The translations under genes were made by a program, and so were the position numbers. A DNA stretch of 64,000 nt from Leifsonia williamsii (lineage in GTDB: Bacteria; Actinomycetota; Actinomycetes; Actinomycetales; Microbacteriaceae), in assembly GCF_030433685.1 (NCBI RefSeq), contig NZ_JAROCF010000001.1, positions 2,852,001 through 2,916,000 of the forward strand. Reading direction: 5' to 3'. Below, piece after piece: positions 20,465 through 30,180 of the stretch (positions are counted from its first letter, which is position 1; every line of letters starts with the position of its first letter). Under the pieces are notes generated by a model. That model saw nothing but the letters and a program-made list of their open reading frames with translations. It was not told the DNA's origin and made no database searches.

Positions 20465-21540
20465 GATCCGATCTCCTGGTAGGCGGCGAACAGCAGGCTC
20501 TGGTCGGGGCCGGCCAGCACGGTCGGCCGCGCCACGTCGTCGAGCACGATGAAGCGCAGCATACTGCCTCGCGCCTTCTTGTCCCGCTGCATGGTCGCCA
20601 GGAGGGTCTGCCAACGGCCGAGCGGGTACGACGTCGGCAGTGTCAGCGACTCCAGGATGCGGCGGTGCCGGTCCACGACCTCGTCCGGGAGACGGCCGCT
20701 CAGCCGGCCCAGCTCGGCCGCGTAGACCATGCCGACCGAGATCGCGGCGCCGTGCCGCCACTGGTACCGCTCCGCGTGCTCGATGGCGTGGCCGAGGGTG
20801 TGCCCGTAGTTGAGGATCTCGCGGAGGCCCTGCTCGGTGAAGTCCTCCCCCACCACGCGCGCCTTGATCCCGATCGACAGCTCCACCAGGCGGCGCAGCT
20901 CGGGCGACTCCGGGTCGGTGGCGCGGTCGACGTCGCGCTCGATGATGTCGAGGATCTCGGGCTCGGCGATGAAGCCGTACTTCACGATCTCGGCGAAGCC
21001 GGCGAGGATCTCGTTGCGGCCGAGCGAGGTGAGCGTGTCGAGGTCGCAGACCACCGCCGCCGGCGCGTAGAAGGCGCCGACGAGGTTCTTGCCCTCCGCC
21101 GTGTTGATACCGGTCTTGCCGCCGACCGCCGCATCCACCATCCCCAGCACGGTGGTCGGCACCTGCACGAGCTTGACGCCGCGCAGCCAGGTCGCCGCGA
21201 CGAAGCCGGCGAGGTCGGTGACCGCTCCGCCGCCGAAGCCGATGACGGCGTCCGAGCGGGTGAAGTCGGCCTGGCCCATGATGCCCCAGAGGAAGGAGGC
21301 GACCTCGACGCGCTTGGCGGCCTCCGCGTCCGGCACCTCCGCCAGCAGCACCTCGTACTGCCCGAGCAGCGACTCGCGCAGCTCGGCCGCGGCCGCGCCC
21401 AGCGTCGGCGGGTGCACGACGAGGACCTTCGCGACGCCGGTGCCGAGGTACGGCGCCAGGTCGTGGCGGAGGCCGCGGCCGACGACGACCGGGTACGGCC
21501 GGTCCCCCGGGACGAGGATCTCGGTGGGGGCGTCGGTCAT
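20461..21540 (-). CDS. aroB: 3-dehydroquinate synthase
   Basis: NAD- and metal-dependent cyclisation of DAHP to 3-dehydroquinate. The protein is 359 residues. Motifs are IGFGGGAVTDLAGFVAATW (NAD binding), VPTTVLGMVDAAVGGKTGIN (substrate and NAD), GFAEIVKYGFI and the metal-binding LNYGHTLGHAIE. ATG 21540 (MTDAPTEILVPGDRPYPV) overlaps the aroK stop by four bases; the frame continues upstream without homology. Confidence 0.96.
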   Translation of the reverse strand: MTDAPTEILVPGDRPYPVVVGRGLRHDLAPYLGTGVAKVLVVHPPTLGAAAAELRESLLGQYEVLLAEVPDAEAAKRVEVASFLWGIMGQADFTRSDAVIGFGGGAVTDLAGFVAATWLRGVKLVQVPTTVLGMVDAAVGGKTGINTAEGKNLVGAFYAPAAVVCDLDTLTSLGRNEILAGFAEIVKYGFIAEPEILDIIERDVDRATDPESPELRRLVELSIGIKARVVGEDFTEQGLREILNYGHTLGHAIEHAERYQWRHGAAISVGMVYAAELGRLSGRLPDEVVDRHRRILESLTLPTSYPLGRWQTLLATMQRDKKARGSMLRFIVLDDVARPTVLAGPDQSLLFAAYQEIGS

Positions 21541-22055
21541 GAGTGTCCTTCCGTGTCCGGCTGAGCCGGCTGCTGATCCTCCACCCACGCGGCGATCTCT
21601 TCGACGATCGTCTCGATCGGGCGGCGGGAGGTGTCGGCGGTGTAGTCGGCGAGCGACTCGTACAGCGGCCGGCGCTCGGCGACGAGCCGCTTCCACGACT
21701 CCAGGTCGGTGACGAGCGGCCGCTTGGCGTTGTTGATCCGGTCCGCGATGGCCTCGGGCTCGACGGTGACGAGCACCACCCGCTTGTCCGCCAGGTCGGC
21801 ACGGGTGTCGGGGTCGAGGATGGCGCCGCCGCCGAGCGAGACGACGCCGGGGTCGACCAGCGCCTCGGCGACCGCCGCGCGCTCCAGAGTGCGGAAGTGC
21901 GCCTCCCCGTGCTCCGCGAAGATCTGCGGGATCGGTCCGTGCTGCGCGACCACGACGGCGTCGGTGTCGACGAAGGGCAGGTGGAGGCGCTTCGCCAGCC
22001 GTTTGCCCACCCGCGTCTTGCCGGCTGCGGGCGGCCCGATGAGCACGACCGTCAT
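21537..22055 (-). CDS. aroK: Shikimate kinase
   Basis: Phosphorylates shikimate at the 3-hydroxyl with ATP. The 172-residue P-loop kinase has GPPAAGKTRVGKRLA (Walker A), the FVDTDAVVV shikimate-binding Asp, FRTLERAAV, GGGAILDPDT (Gly-Gly-Gly substrate loop) and the lid arginine in NNAKRPLV. ATG 22055 is favoured because it begins exactly at MTVVLIGPPAAGK. It stands 4 bases after aroC. Confidence 0.95.
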   Translation of the reverse strand: MTVVLIGPPAAGKTRVGKRLAKRLHLPFVDTDAVVVAQHGPIPQIFAEHGEAHFRTLERAAVAEALVDPGVVSLGGGAILDPDTRADLADKRVVLVTVEPEAIADRINNAKRPLVTDLESWKRLVAERRPLYESLADYTADTSRRPIETIVEEIAAWVEDQQPAQPDTEGHS

Positions 22056-22059
22056 CGGA

Positions 22060-23268
22060 TCAGGCGGAGGGCGCGCTGACGCGCTCGGTGGCGAGGTTCT
22101 GCGGGATGCTGTCGAGGTAGCCCTGCAGGTTGCGGGCCGTCTCGGGAAGCGAGTCGCCGCCGAACTTCTCCAGGACCGCGTTGGCGAGCACCAGTGCGAC
22201 CATCGCCTCCGCCACGACGCCCGCCGCGGGCACGGCACAGACGTCGGAGCGCTGGTGGTGCGCGGGGGCCGCCTCGCTCGTTGCGATGTCGACCGTGCGC
22301 AACGCGCGCGGCACGGTCGCGATCGGCTTCATGCCGGCACGGACGCGGAGCACGCTGCCGGTGCTCATGCCGCCCTCGGTGCCACCGGCCTTGTCGCTGG
22401 TGCGGACGATGGTGCCGTCCTCGGCGACGAGCTCGTCGTGCGCCTCGGAGCCGCGGCGCGTCGTCGTCAGGAAGCCGTCGCCGACCTCCACACCCTTGAT
22501 CGCCTGGATGCCCATGAGCGCGGCCGCGAGCTGCGCGTCGAGCCGGCGGTCCCAGTGCACGTGCGAGCCGAGCCCCGGCGGGAGGCCGTACGCGAGCACC
22601 TCGACGACGCCGCCGAGGGTGTCGCCGTCCTTGTGCGCGGCGTCGACCTCGGCGACCATCCGCTCGGAAGTGGCGGGGTCGAAGCAGCGCAGCGGGTCGG
22701 CGTCGAGGGTGTCGACATCCTCCGGGCGCGGCAGCGGCGAACCCTCCGGCACGCGGACGGGGCCGATGGAGAGGGTGTGGCTCACGAGCGTGATCCCCAG
22801 CTCGCGCAGGAACGAGCGCGCCACCGCGCCGAGCGCGACGCGGGCAGCGGTCTCACGGGCGCTCGCGCGCTCCAGCACCGGGCGCGCCTCGTCGAAGCCG
22901 TACTTCTGCATGCCGACCAGGTCGGCGTGCCCGGGGCGCGGACGGGTGAGCGCGGCGCCGCGGCCGCTGTTCAGCACCTCCGGGTCGACCGGCTCCGGGC
23001 TCATCACGTCGACCCACTTCGGCCACTCGGTGTTGCCGATGCGGAGGGCGATCGGGCTGCCGAGGCTGAAGCCGTGGCGCACGCCGCCGGAGACGTCCAG
23101 CGCGTCCTGCTCGAACTTCATCCGCGCGCCGCGACCGTAGCCGAGCTTGCGACGGGCCAGGTCGGCACGCACCTCGTCGAGCGAGACGGGGACCCCGGCG
23201 GGGAGTCCCTCCAGGACGGCGATGAGTTCGGGACCGTGGGATTCCCCGGCCGTGAGCCAACGAAGCAT
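22060..23268 (-). CDS. aroC: Chorismate synthase
   Basis: Reduced-FMN-dependent 1,4-elimination of phosphate from EPSP, giving chorismate. The 402-residue protein starts [21 protein letters not shown] (conserved His near residue 11) and contains the [26 protein letters not shown] and [20 protein letters not shown] signatures (second catalytic His). Length is normal. It follows aroE with a 50-base gap. EPSP synthase and DAHP synthase are not in this window. Confidence 0.96.
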   Translation of the reverse strand: MLRWLTAGESHGPELIAVLEGLPAGVPVSLDEVRADLARRKLGYGRGARMKFEQDALDVSGGVRHGFSLGSPIALRIGNTEWPKWVDVMSPEPVDPEVLNSGRGAALTRPRPGHADLVGMQKYGFDEARPVLERASARETAARVALGAVARSFLRELGITLVSHTLSIGPVRVPEGSPLPRPEDVDTLDADPLRCFDPATSERMVAEVDAAHKDGDTLGGVVEVLAYGLPPGLGSHVHWDRRLDAQLAAALMGIQAIKGVEVGDGFLTTTRRGSEAHDELVAEDGTIVRTSDKAGGTEGGMSTGSVLRVRAGMKPIATVPRALRTVDIATSEAAPAHHQRSDVCAVPAAGVVAEAMVALVLANAVLEKFGGDSLPETARNLQGYLDSIPQNLATERVSAPSA

Positions 23269-23318
23269 GCTTCGATTGTGGCACAGCGCGGTGACCCGGT
23301 CCGCCCGGGTGGAGGCGC

Positions 23319-24599
23319 TCAAGCCTCGAGCGGAACCCCTGCCGCGTCGATCCCCGCGGCGTCGAGCATCGCCTCGAGCACGCCCTCCTCGTCGGGCAGC
23401 GGCTGCAGCACATCGCCGGAGACGAAGACGCGCACCTGCAGCAGCGCCTGGTGCACGAGCATGGCAAGTCCGGAGACGACCGTGCCGTCGACGGACGCCC
23501 ACGCCGACGCGAGCGCGCTCGGCCACGGCTCGTACGCCACGTCGAGCAGCACGGCCCTGCGCCGGGTGCTGTCGGTGTACAGCGCCTCGGTGCTCGTGCC
23601 GCCCGGGAGGGTGCTGATCACGAGGTCTGGGACGTCGAGCGAGCGGTCGGCCTGGCTGAACGAGCGCAGCCGGATCATCAGCCCCAGCTCGTGCGCCAGC
23701 GGCTCCAGCCACGACGACTTCTCCAGGTCGCGCACATGCACGTCGACCCGCTCGGCGCCGAGCTCGGCGACGGCGGCCAAGGCGGACGCCGCTGTCGCTC
23801 CCCCGCCCAGGATGTGGACGTAGCGCGCCTCCGTCAGTCCGGCGCCCGCGAGCGCCCGCACGATGCCGGCGACGTCGGTGTTGAAGCCGGCGACGGCCTC
23901 CCCATCGAACAGGACGGTGTTCGCGGCGCCCGTCTGCTCGGCGACGCGGTCGCGCTCGGTGAGCAGCGGGAGCACGGCCTGCTTGAGCGGCATCGTCAGC
24001 GAGAGACCCCGCCACTCGGGACCGAGCCCGTCGATGAAGTCGGCCAGCCCGCCCTCCGGCACGTCGACGGCCTCGTAGGACCAGTCGAGGCCCAGCGCGT
24101 CGTAGGCCGCGGCGTGGAGCTCGGGCGAGCGGGAGTGCGCCACCGGGGAGCCGAGCACGGCGAGGCGATAGGAGGGGGTGTCTACGGGTTCGTCTTCTTC
24201 GTCGTCGTCGTCGTCGGGCTCGGCGTCGCCCTTCTCGACCGCGATCTCCTCCGCCACCTCGACGTCGAGCGCGATGTCCTCGGCGACCTCCGGCGCGACG
24301 GCCTCGACGCCGCCATCCCCGGGAACGCCGTCGTCGTCCGATTCGTCGTCGTCCCCGTCGGCGTCGTCGTCCGCCTCCTCGAGCCCCACCTCGTCGAGGT
24401 CGTCGTCGTCCGGCTCCTCGCGCTCCTCGGCCTCCTCGGCCTCTTCGACGGCGCGCTCCTCCGCCTCGGCGGCGCGCTCCGCCTCCACGAGTTCAGCGAT
24501 CTGCGCCTCGGCCGACGCCTCGGAGACGCCGTCCTCCTGGGCGGGGCGCTCGTCGGCGTCCGCGCGGCTCGTACGGGGGTTCTTACCGGTGTCACTCAT
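23319..24599 (-). CDS. aroE: Shikimate dehydrogenase with a 142-residue acidic N-terminal extension
   Basis: Residues 143-426 form a normal shikimate dehydrogenase (NADPH reduction of 3-dehydroshikimate): [30 protein letters not shown] with the catalytic Lys, [17 protein letters not shown] with the catalytic Asp, [11 protein letters not shown] cofactor loop and [13 protein letters not shown]. Residues 1-142 are almost entirely Glu, Asp and Ala (for example [20 protein letters not shown]), encoded partly by GAC/GTC-type triplet runs, and look disordered. No usable start lies between the acidic part and the enzyme, and ATG 24599 overlaps the mltG stop by eight bases, so I accept the full length. 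The function of the tail is unknown; it is not a normal part of this family. Confidence 0.9.
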   Translation of the reverse strand: MSDTGKNPRTSRADADERPAQEDGVSEASAEAQIAELVEAERAAEAEERAVEEAEEAEEREEPDDDDLDEVGLEEADDDADGDDDESDDDGVPGDGGVEAVAPEVAEDIALDVEVAEEIAVEKGDAEPDDDDDEEDEPVDTPSYRLAVLGSPVAHSRSPELHAAAYDALGLDWSYEAVDVPEGGLADFIDGLGPEWRGLSLTMPLKQAVLPLLTERDRVAEQTGAANTVLFDGEAVAGFNTDVAGIVRALAGAGLTEARYVHILGGGATAASALAAVAELGAERVDVHVRDLEKSSWLEPLAHELGLMIRLRSFSQADRSLDVPDLVISTLPGGTSTEALYTDSTRRRAVLLDVAYEPWPSALASAWASVDGTVVSGLAMLVHQALLQVRVFVSGDVLQPLPDEEGVLEAMLDAAGIDAAGVPLEA

Positions 24600-26208
24600 A
24601 CTCGGGGTGATCCTTCATCCACTGCTGCCACTTCTCCACCGCTGCCTCGTGCTCCGCGTCCGTCGTGGAGAAGATCGTCTCGCCGGTCTCCAGGTTCCAG
24701 GTCACGAAGAACATCCACGGGCCGTCCGCCGGGTGCACCACCGCGTTGATCGCGAGGTCGCCCGGGTTCGAGATCGGCCCGACAGGGAGCCCCTCGTGCG
24801 CGTACGTGTTGTAGGGGTTGCTCGCGTCCGCGCGCTCCGCGTCGGTGGTCTCCACCCGGTGGGTGTTGCCCGTGCCGTAGGCGACGGTCGCGTCGGACTG
24901 CAGCTTCCACCCCTGCGCGAGCCGGTTCAGGAAGACGCGGGCGACCTTCGGGTAATCGTCCTTCAGGCCGGCCTCACGCTGCACGACGGAGGCCAGGATG
25001 ATCGTCTTCCAGCGGTCCGCCGGTGCGACGCCGGCCTCGTCGAGCGCCTGGAACATGCGGTCGACCATCGTCTTGATGGCGTCGTGCGCGGTGGTCCCCG
25101 GCCCGAAGGTGTAGGTCGCCGGGAACAGGAAGCCCTCCAGCGACTTCGCCTCCGCCGGCAACCCGAAGTCCGCCGGCTTCGCGGCGGCGGCCTTCAGCTC
25201 GTCGAGCGAGATGCCTGCCTGCTCCGAGACGATCTGCAGCGCGTCCACCGCTGCCGTCCCCTCCGGGATGACCGCGGTGTTCTGGACGCGGCTCGCCGGG
25301 TCCTGCAGCGCGACGAGCGCCGAGCTCGCGCTCATCTGCTTCGCCAGCTTGAAGACGCCGGGCTGGAACTCCACCTGGGTGCTCTGCCGGAGCAGCAGCG
25401 AGTAGAAGGCGTCGTAGCTCTTCGTGACGCCCGCCTTGTGCAGCTTCGTGGCGATGTCGGAGCCGGTGTCGCCCGAGACGATGGTGAACATCACCTCGCC
25501 GGTGCCGCTGCCGCTGTAGTCGTCGTCCTTCGGTGCGAACTTGTCCACCAGCGCGGCCACCTGCGGCTGGAACACGGCGTAGGCCGCTCCGGCCATCCCG
25601 CCGAGCACGGCGAAGATCACGACGAAGACGATCAGCGGGCGCACCCAACGGCGCTTCCGCTTGGGCGGGTCCTCGTGCGAGAGGTAGTTCTGCTGCCGCC
25701 ACGCGAGCGGAGACCCGCCCTCCTCGGGCGTCTCGTCGTGGTCGGCGAAGGCGCCGAACAGCGCACGGGCGGGATGGTCGTGGTCGTGGTCTCGCGCGTC
25801 CGAGCCGTGACGGCGCGCTGCGGCGCCCACCGGCTCCGGCTGCTCCACCTGCGCGATCGGCCCGGTGATGACGGCGTCGAAGTCGAGCCGGTCGAGCGCG
25901 TCGCGGTCGGTCGAGGTCTCCGGGACGGCCGGAACGGGGCCGCTCTGCAGCAGCGGCGGATGCTCCGCCTCGGCGGCGGCCCGCGCCGAGCGCGGCGGCG
26001 GCGCGGCCTCGGTCGGCTGCTCCCTGTGTTCCTCGGGCTCTTGGAGCTCCCGGGGCTCCTCCTGCGCGGCCTGGCCTTCACCCGGCGTCTCGGCGGGCTG
26101 CGCCTCCTGCGCCTCCCGAGCCAGTCGGGCCTCCCGGCGGGTCATCGGCTGCCGGTTGACGGCAGGGAACGCGGGCGGCTCCGGCTTCTCGTTCGGATTC
26201 TGGGACAA
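24592..26208 (-). CDS. mltG: Endolytic murein transglycosylase MltG
   Basis: Cleaves nascent glycan strands at the outer face of the membrane, setting their length. The 538-residue protein has a long charged cytoplasmic tail (1-189), rich in Glu, Pro and Ala and including a DHDHDH stretch near 140-145. A single transmembrane helix (about 190-212, PLIVFVVIFAVLGGMAGAAY) precedes a LysM-like segment and the YceG catalytic domain, with SLEGFLFPATY (356-366) and the catalytic Glu412 in ASVVQREAGL. The start is TTG 26208, with GAGGA upstream. It heads mltG-aroE-aroC-aroK-aroB-aroQ and follows ruvX, the usual actinobacterial order. Confidence 0.93.
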   Translation of the reverse strand: MSQNPNEKPEPPAFPAVNRQPMTRREARLAREAQEAQPAETPGEGQAAQEEPRELQEPEEHREQPTEAAPPPRSARAAAEAEHPPLLQSGPVPAVPETSTDRDALDRLDFDAVITGPIAQVEQPEPVGAAARRHGSDARDHDHDHPARALFGAFADHDETPEEGGSPLAWRQQNYLSHEDPPKRKRRWVRPLIVFVVIFAVLGGMAGAAYAVFQPQVAALVDKFAPKDDDYSGSGTGEVMFTIVSGDTGSDIATKLHKAGVTKSYDAFYSLLLRQSTQVEFQPGVFKLAKQMSASSALVALQDPASRVQNTAVIPEGTAAVDALQIVSEQAGISLDELKAAAAKPADFGLPAEAKSLEGFLFPATYTFGPGTTAHDAIKTMVDRMFQALDEAGVAPADRWKTIILASVVQREAGLKDDYPKVARVFLNRLAQGWKLQSDATVAYGTGNTHRVETTDAERADASNPYNTYAHEGLPVGPISNPGDLAINAVVHPADGPWMFFVTWNLETGETIFSTTDAEHEAAVEKWQQWMKDHPEYE

Positions 26209-26233
26209 GGGGGAGGTCCTCTGCTCGCTTCGG

Positions 26234-26695
26234 TCAGATGCTCGGATCGACGGGATCGCCAGGCGGACGGCCGGAAGCGCGCTCCGCGTCGAGGGCGTGC
26301 TGCAAAATTATCGCGGCAGCCACCTGATCCACCACCGGACGCGCCTTTTTCGTGTTCTTGCCGCCGGCCCGCAGCGCGGTGTGCGCCGAGACGGTCGTCA
26401 GCCGCTCATCCATCAGCCGCACCGGAACGCCCAGCTCGGAGGCGAGGGCCTCCGCGAAGGCGATGGCGTCGGCCGTCGATGCGGTGTGCGCTCCGGAGAG
26501 CGCCAGCGGCAGACCGACGATAATCTCCGAAACTCCGAGTTCCCCCACGATCTCGGCGATCCTGCGGCGATCCGCAGCATCTTCGGAGCGTTGCACCGTC
26601 TCGTACGGCGTCGCCAGCAGCCCGCCGGCGTCGGAGCGGCTCACGCCGACACGGACCTTGCCGACGTCGATCCCGAGCCGCACCCCGTCGCGCAC
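26234..26695 (-). CDS. ruvX: Putative Holliday junction resolvase / pre-16S rRNA nuclease RuvX (YqgF)
   Basis: RNase H-fold nuclease proposed to process pre-16S rRNA or Holliday junctions. It is 153 residues: LGIDVGKVRVGVSRSD holds the first catalytic Asp, IIVGLPLALSGAHT the second strand, LMDERLTTVSAHTAL the Glu, and KARPVVDQVAAAIILQ the last Asp. The GTG at 26695 lies three bases after the alaS stop. alaS-ruvX-mltG is a conserved trio. Confidence 0.92.
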   Translation of the reverse strand: MRDGVRLGIDVGKVRVGVSRSDAGGLLATPYETVQRSEDAADRRRIAEIVGELGVSEIIVGLPLALSGAHTASTADAIAFAEALASELGVPVRLMDERLTTVSAHTALRAGGKNTKKARPVVDQVAAAIILQHALDAERASGRPPGDPVDPSI

Positions 26696-26698
26696 GCG

Positions 26699-29356
26699 TC
26701 AGCCGATCGCCGAGACGACCGCGCCGAGCGCCGCGGGGATCGCGTCCGCGTCGGTGCCGCCGCCCTGTGCGAGGTCGGCCTTGCCGCCGCCTCCGCCGCC
26801 GAGGATGCCGGCCGCCGTCTTCGCGAGCGCGCCCGCATTGACGCCGGCGTCCCGCGCCGCCTGGTTGGTGGCGACGATCACGACGGGCTTGCCGCCGGCG
26901 CGCGCCGCGAGGGCGACCGCCGCCGGGTCGGAGCCGAGCCGCTCGCGCACGGTGGTGACGAGGAGGCGCAGGTCGTCCGCCGAGTTGAGCGTCCCGGCGT
27001 CCTCCGCGACGACTCGCACGGAGCCGCGGCGCGTGGCGGACTCGAGCAGCGCGGGCACCTTGTCGAGCACCGCGCGGGCCTCGAACGCCTGGATGCGCTT
27101 CTCGGCCGCCTTGAGGTTCGCCATCAGGTCGGCGATCTTCTCGGGCAGCTGCTCCCGCGGCGTCTTCAGGGAGCTCGACAGCTGGGAGACGATGGTGCGC
27201 TCGACCGCGAGGTCGCGGAACGCCTCCAGACCGACCAGCGACTCCACGCGCCGGTTGGTGGAGCCGACGGACGACTCGCTGACGAGGTTGATCATCCCGA
27301 TCTCGGAGCTGCTGGACACGTGCGTGCCCGCGCAGAGCTCGCGCGACCACGGGCCGCCGATGTCGACCACGCGCACGACGTCGCCGTACTTCTCGCCGAA
27401 CAGCGCCATCGCGCCGAGCGCCTTGGCCTCGGCCAGCGGCAGCTCGCGCGTGGTGACCTCGAGGTTCTGCCGGATCGCGTTGTTCGAGATCTCCTCGATC
27501 TCGCTGCGGGTCTCGGGCGAGAGCGCCTGGTTCCACGAGAAGTCGAGCCGCAGGTAGCCGGCCTTGTTGTACGAGCCCGACTGGTGGGCGTTCGACCCGA
27601 GCACCTCGCGGAGAGCCGCGTGGATGATGTGCGTGCCGGAGTGCGCCTGCCGCGCGCCGCGGCGGTACTCCGCGTCGACGAGGCTCGTCGCCGGAGCGCC
27701 GACGCCGACCTCGCCGCTGCGCACCTGCACCTTGTGGCTGATGAGGCCCTTCACGGGCTTCTGCACGTCGAGCACCTCGAGCTCGTAGCCGGGTCCGACG
27801 ATCGTGCCCGCGTCGGCGTCCTGGCCGCCCGACTCGGCGTAGAGAGCCGTCGCGCCGAGGATGATCTCGGCGATCTGCCCCTCGCTCGCCTTGTTCACCG
27901 ACCGGCCGTCGACGATCAGCCCGAGCACGCTCGACTCCGTCTCCAGCTCGGTGTAGCCGGTGAAGACGGTCTCGCCCTGCGCGCGGAAGTCGCTGTAGAC
28001 CGACAGGTCGGCCAGCGCGGTCTTCTTCGCCTTGGCGTCCGCCTTGGCGCGGGCGCGCTGGTCGGCCATGAGGGTGTCGAAGGCGGCGCGGTCGACGCTG
28101 AGCCCGGCCTCCTCCGCCATCTCCAGCGTGAGGTCGATCGGGAAGCCGTAGGTGTCGTGGAGGAGGAAGGCGGTGTCGCCCGCGAGCTCCTTCTTGCCGG
28201 CCGTGCGGGTGTTCGCCACCGCCGTGTCGAGGATGGTCGTGCCCGACGCGAGCGTGCGGAGGAACGTCTCCTCCTCGGCGTACGCGAGCTGCGACACACG
28301 GTCGAACTCGGTCGCGACCTCCGGGTAGGCGGCCTTCATCGCGTCACGGGAGGCGGTGAACAGCTCCGGGAAGGTCGGCGTGTCCACACCCAGCAGGCGC
28401 ATCGCACGAACGGTGCGGCGCAGCAGGCGCCGGAGCACGTAGCCGCGACCCTCGTTCGACGGCGTGACGCCGTCGGTCATCAGCATGAGCGCGCTGCGCA
28501 CGTGGTCCGCGACCACGCGGAGCCGGACGTCGTCCTCGTGCGCCTCGTTGCCGTACGGCTTGTTCGCGAGCTCGGCCGCGCGGTCGAGGACCGGGCGCAC
28601 CTGGTCGATCTCGTACATGTTGTCGACGCCCTGCTTGATGAACGCGACGCGCTCGAGACCCATGCCGGTGTCGATGTTCTTCTTCGGCAGGTCGCCGAGG
28701 ATCTCGAAGTCCTTCTTGCCGGTGCCCTCGCCGCGGAGGTACTGCATGAAGACGAGGTTCCAGATCTCGACGTAGCGGTCGTCGTCGGTCGCGGGACCGC
28801 CGTCGATGCCGTACGCAGGACCGCGGTCGAAGAAGATCTCCGAGCACGGGCCGGCCGGGCCGGGCTGACCGGTGGACCAGTAGTTGGTGTCCTTGCCGAG
28901 GCCCTGGATGCGCTCCTCCGGGAGGCTGGAGACGCGACGCCAGATCTCGCGCGCCTCGTCGTCCTCCTCGTAGACCGTCACCCAGAGGTCGTCGGGCGAG
29001 AAGCCGAGGCCGCCCTCGTCCTCGGAGGTGGTCAGCAGGTCCCAGGCGAACGTGATCGCCTGCTCCTTGAAGTAGTCGCCGAACGAGAAGTTGCCGCACA
29101 TCTGGAAGAACGTGCCGTGCCGCGGGGTCTTGCCGACCTCGTCGATGTCGAGCGTGCGGATGCACTTCTGCACGCTGGTCGCGCGCGGGAACGGCGCGGG
29201 GACGACGCCCGTCAGGTACGGCACGAACGGCACCATCCCGGCCACCGTGAACAGCAGGGAGGGGTCGTCGCTCACCAGCGAGGCGGAGGGGACGACGGTG
29301 TGGCCGCGCTCGGCGAAGAAGTCGAGCCAGCGGCGGTGGATTTCAGCGGTCTGCAT
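26699..29356 (-). CDS. alaS: Alanyl-tRNA synthetase
   Basis: Charges tRNA-Ala and edits mischarged Ser/Gly. At 885 residues it is full length, with the class II catalytic core (MQTAEIHRRWLDFFAERGHT start; MCGNFSFGDYFKEQAI; GMGLERVAFIKQGVDNMYE), the tRNA-recognition helices, the editing domain with HSGTHIIHAALREVLG and the zinc-type CAGTHV, and a C-terminal oligomerisation domain rich in Gly (GGGGGGKADLAQGGG). Leader space upstream is only 45 bases, too short for a T-box. Confidence 0.97.
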   Translation of the reverse strand: MQTAEIHRRWLDFFAERGHTVVPSASLVSDDPSLLFTVAGMVPFVPYLTGVVPAPFPRATSVQKCIRTLDIDEVGKTPRHGTFFQMCGNFSFGDYFKEQAITFAWDLLTTSEDEGGLGFSPDDLWVTVYEEDDEAREIWRRVSSLPEERIQGLGKDTNYWSTGQPGPAGPCSEIFFDRGPAYGIDGGPATDDDRYVEIWNLVFMQYLRGEGTGKKDFEILGDLPKKNIDTGMGLERVAFIKQGVDNMYEIDQVRPVLDRAAELANKPYGNEAHEDDVRLRVVADHVRSALMLMTDGVTPSNEGRGYVLRRLLRRTVRAMRLLGVDTPTFPELFTASRDAMKAAYPEVATEFDRVSQLAYAEEETFLRTLASGTTILDTAVANTRTAGKKELAGDTAFLLHDTYGFPIDLTLEMAEEAGLSVDRAAFDTLMADQRARAKADAKAKKTALADLSVYSDFRAQGETVFTGYTELETESSVLGLIVDGRSVNKASEGQIAEIILGATALYAESGGQDADAGTIVGPGYELEVLDVQKPVKGLISHKVQVRSGEVGVGAPATSLVDAEYRRGARQAHSGTHIIHAALREVLGSNAHQSGSYNKAGYLRLDFSWNQALSPETRSEIEEISNNAIRQNLEVTTRELPLAEAKALGAMALFGEKYGDVVRVVDIGGPWSRELCAGTHVSSSSEIGMINLVSESSVGSTNRRVESLVGLEAFRDLAVERTIVSQLSSSLKTPREQLPEKIADLMANLKAAEKRIQAFEARAVLDKVPALLESATRRGSVRVVAEDAGTLNSADDLRLLVTTVRERLGSDPAAVALAARAGGKPVVIVATNQAARDAGVNAGALAKTAAGILGGGGGGKADLAQGGGTDADAIPAALGAVVSAIG

Positions 29357-29401
29357 GGGTTCCGGTCGTTCGGGGCGTGTGCGTGGGATGAAGGAGGGGG
29401 T

Positions 29402-29590
29402 TCAGTCGCCGATGGCGGAGCGCAGCTCGGCCTCGCGCTGGCGGTAGCCGTCCGAGACGGCCTCGCCGAAGTCGCGCGCCTTCTGGTCGAGCGAGCTGAA
29501 GAACTCGCGACCCTTCTGCGTCTCGTTCACCCGGTGCGCGACGACGAAGCCGAGGCCGACGCCCACGAGGAGCCACAGGAAACTCTTCAT
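29402..29590 (-). CDS. Small membrane-anchored protein
   Basis: A 62-residue protein: residues 3-19 (SFLWLLVGVGLGFVVAH) are one transmembrane helix, followed by an amphipathic, charged helix (RVNETQKGREFFSSLDQKAR...YRQREAELRSAIGD). Similar small proteins occur before alaS in actinobacteria next to a DUF948 gene, as here. ATG 29590 has a clear purine-rich ribosome binding site. Function is unknown; the positional link suggests a joint role with the DUF948 protein. Confidence 0.7.
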   Translation of the reverse strand: MKSFLWLLVGVGLGFVVAHRVNETQKGREFFSSLDQKARDFGEAVSDGYRQREAELRSAIGD

Positions 29591-29649
29591 TGCTGATCTT
29601 CCCTCCTGGATGCGTGCGCGCCGCAGCGCGTCTGGAGCACCTGTCGAGT

Positions 29650-30039
29650 CTAGTGCGTGCCGCGGCGGGAGCGCCGGGAGCCGCCCGCGGCAGCACCGGC
29701 CGCCGTGAAGGCGGCCTTCACGGCGGCGCTGAAGCCGGCCAGCTTGATCAGCGGGCCGCCGACGGTGGCGGCGAACAGGGCGACCAGGGCCGACACGTTG
29801 CCGGTCACATCCGCGACGTTGCGGGTGATCGTGTCGACGCGTGCGAGCTGCTTGTTGGTCTCCTGCAGGGTGGTCGCCGTCTCGTCGAGGATCGGCGTGA
29901 TGCCGTCGCTCGCCTCCTTGATCGCCGCGCGGGTCTGGTCGAGCACCCGGCCGAGCTTGAGCAGGGGGACGGCGATGAAGCCCACCAGCACGGCGAAGAC
30001 GCCCGCCGCGATCAGTCCTGCGATGTCGCCACCAGACAC
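29650..30039 (-). CDS. DUF948 membrane protein
   Basis: A 129-residue protein with an N-terminal transmembrane helix (IAGLIAAGVFAVLVGFIAVPLL) followed by a long coiled-coil-like region (LDQTRAAIKEASDGITPILDET; NKQLARVDTITRNVADVTGNV) and a Lys/Arg tail. This matches the DUF948 architecture. I chose GTG 30039 because AAGGA lies six bases upstream; an ATG at 30054 would add five residues. It precedes the small membrane protein and alaS. Function is unknown. Confidence 0.75.
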   Translation of the reverse strand: MSGGDIAGLIAAGVFAVLVGFIAVPLLKLGRVLDQTRAAIKEASDGITPILDETATTLQETNKQLARVDTITRNVADVTGNVSALVALFAATVGGPLIKLAGFSAAVKAAFTAAGAAAGGSRRSRRGTH

Positions 30040-30129
30040 GAGAGGTCCTTCCATTCCGTCGCCGCCATATATGCGCGAAGCGCCGTCCCAGCCTAGCGCT
30101 GAAACCGCGGCCGCCCGCGGAGACGACGA

Positions 30130-30159
30130 ACGGGGCCGTGGCCGGAGCCACGACCCCGT
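30130..30159 (-). terminator. Intrinsic-type terminator downstream of rpsD
   Basis: A 13-position stem (ACGGGGCCGTGGC 30130-30142 with GCCACGACCCCGT 30147-30159) with one C/A mismatch and a CGGA loop, starting about 20 bases past the rpsD stop. The U-run is poor, as is common in high-GC actinobacteria. Confidence 0.7.
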
Positions 30160-30180
30160 CCGGGAGTCTCGCGCGGAGTC

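Noticed and set aside
24185..24500. Repetitive GTC/GAC tract as a minisatellite or CRISPR-like repeat
   Set aside because: It is in frame, codes for the acidic AroE tail, and has no repeat-spacer structure.
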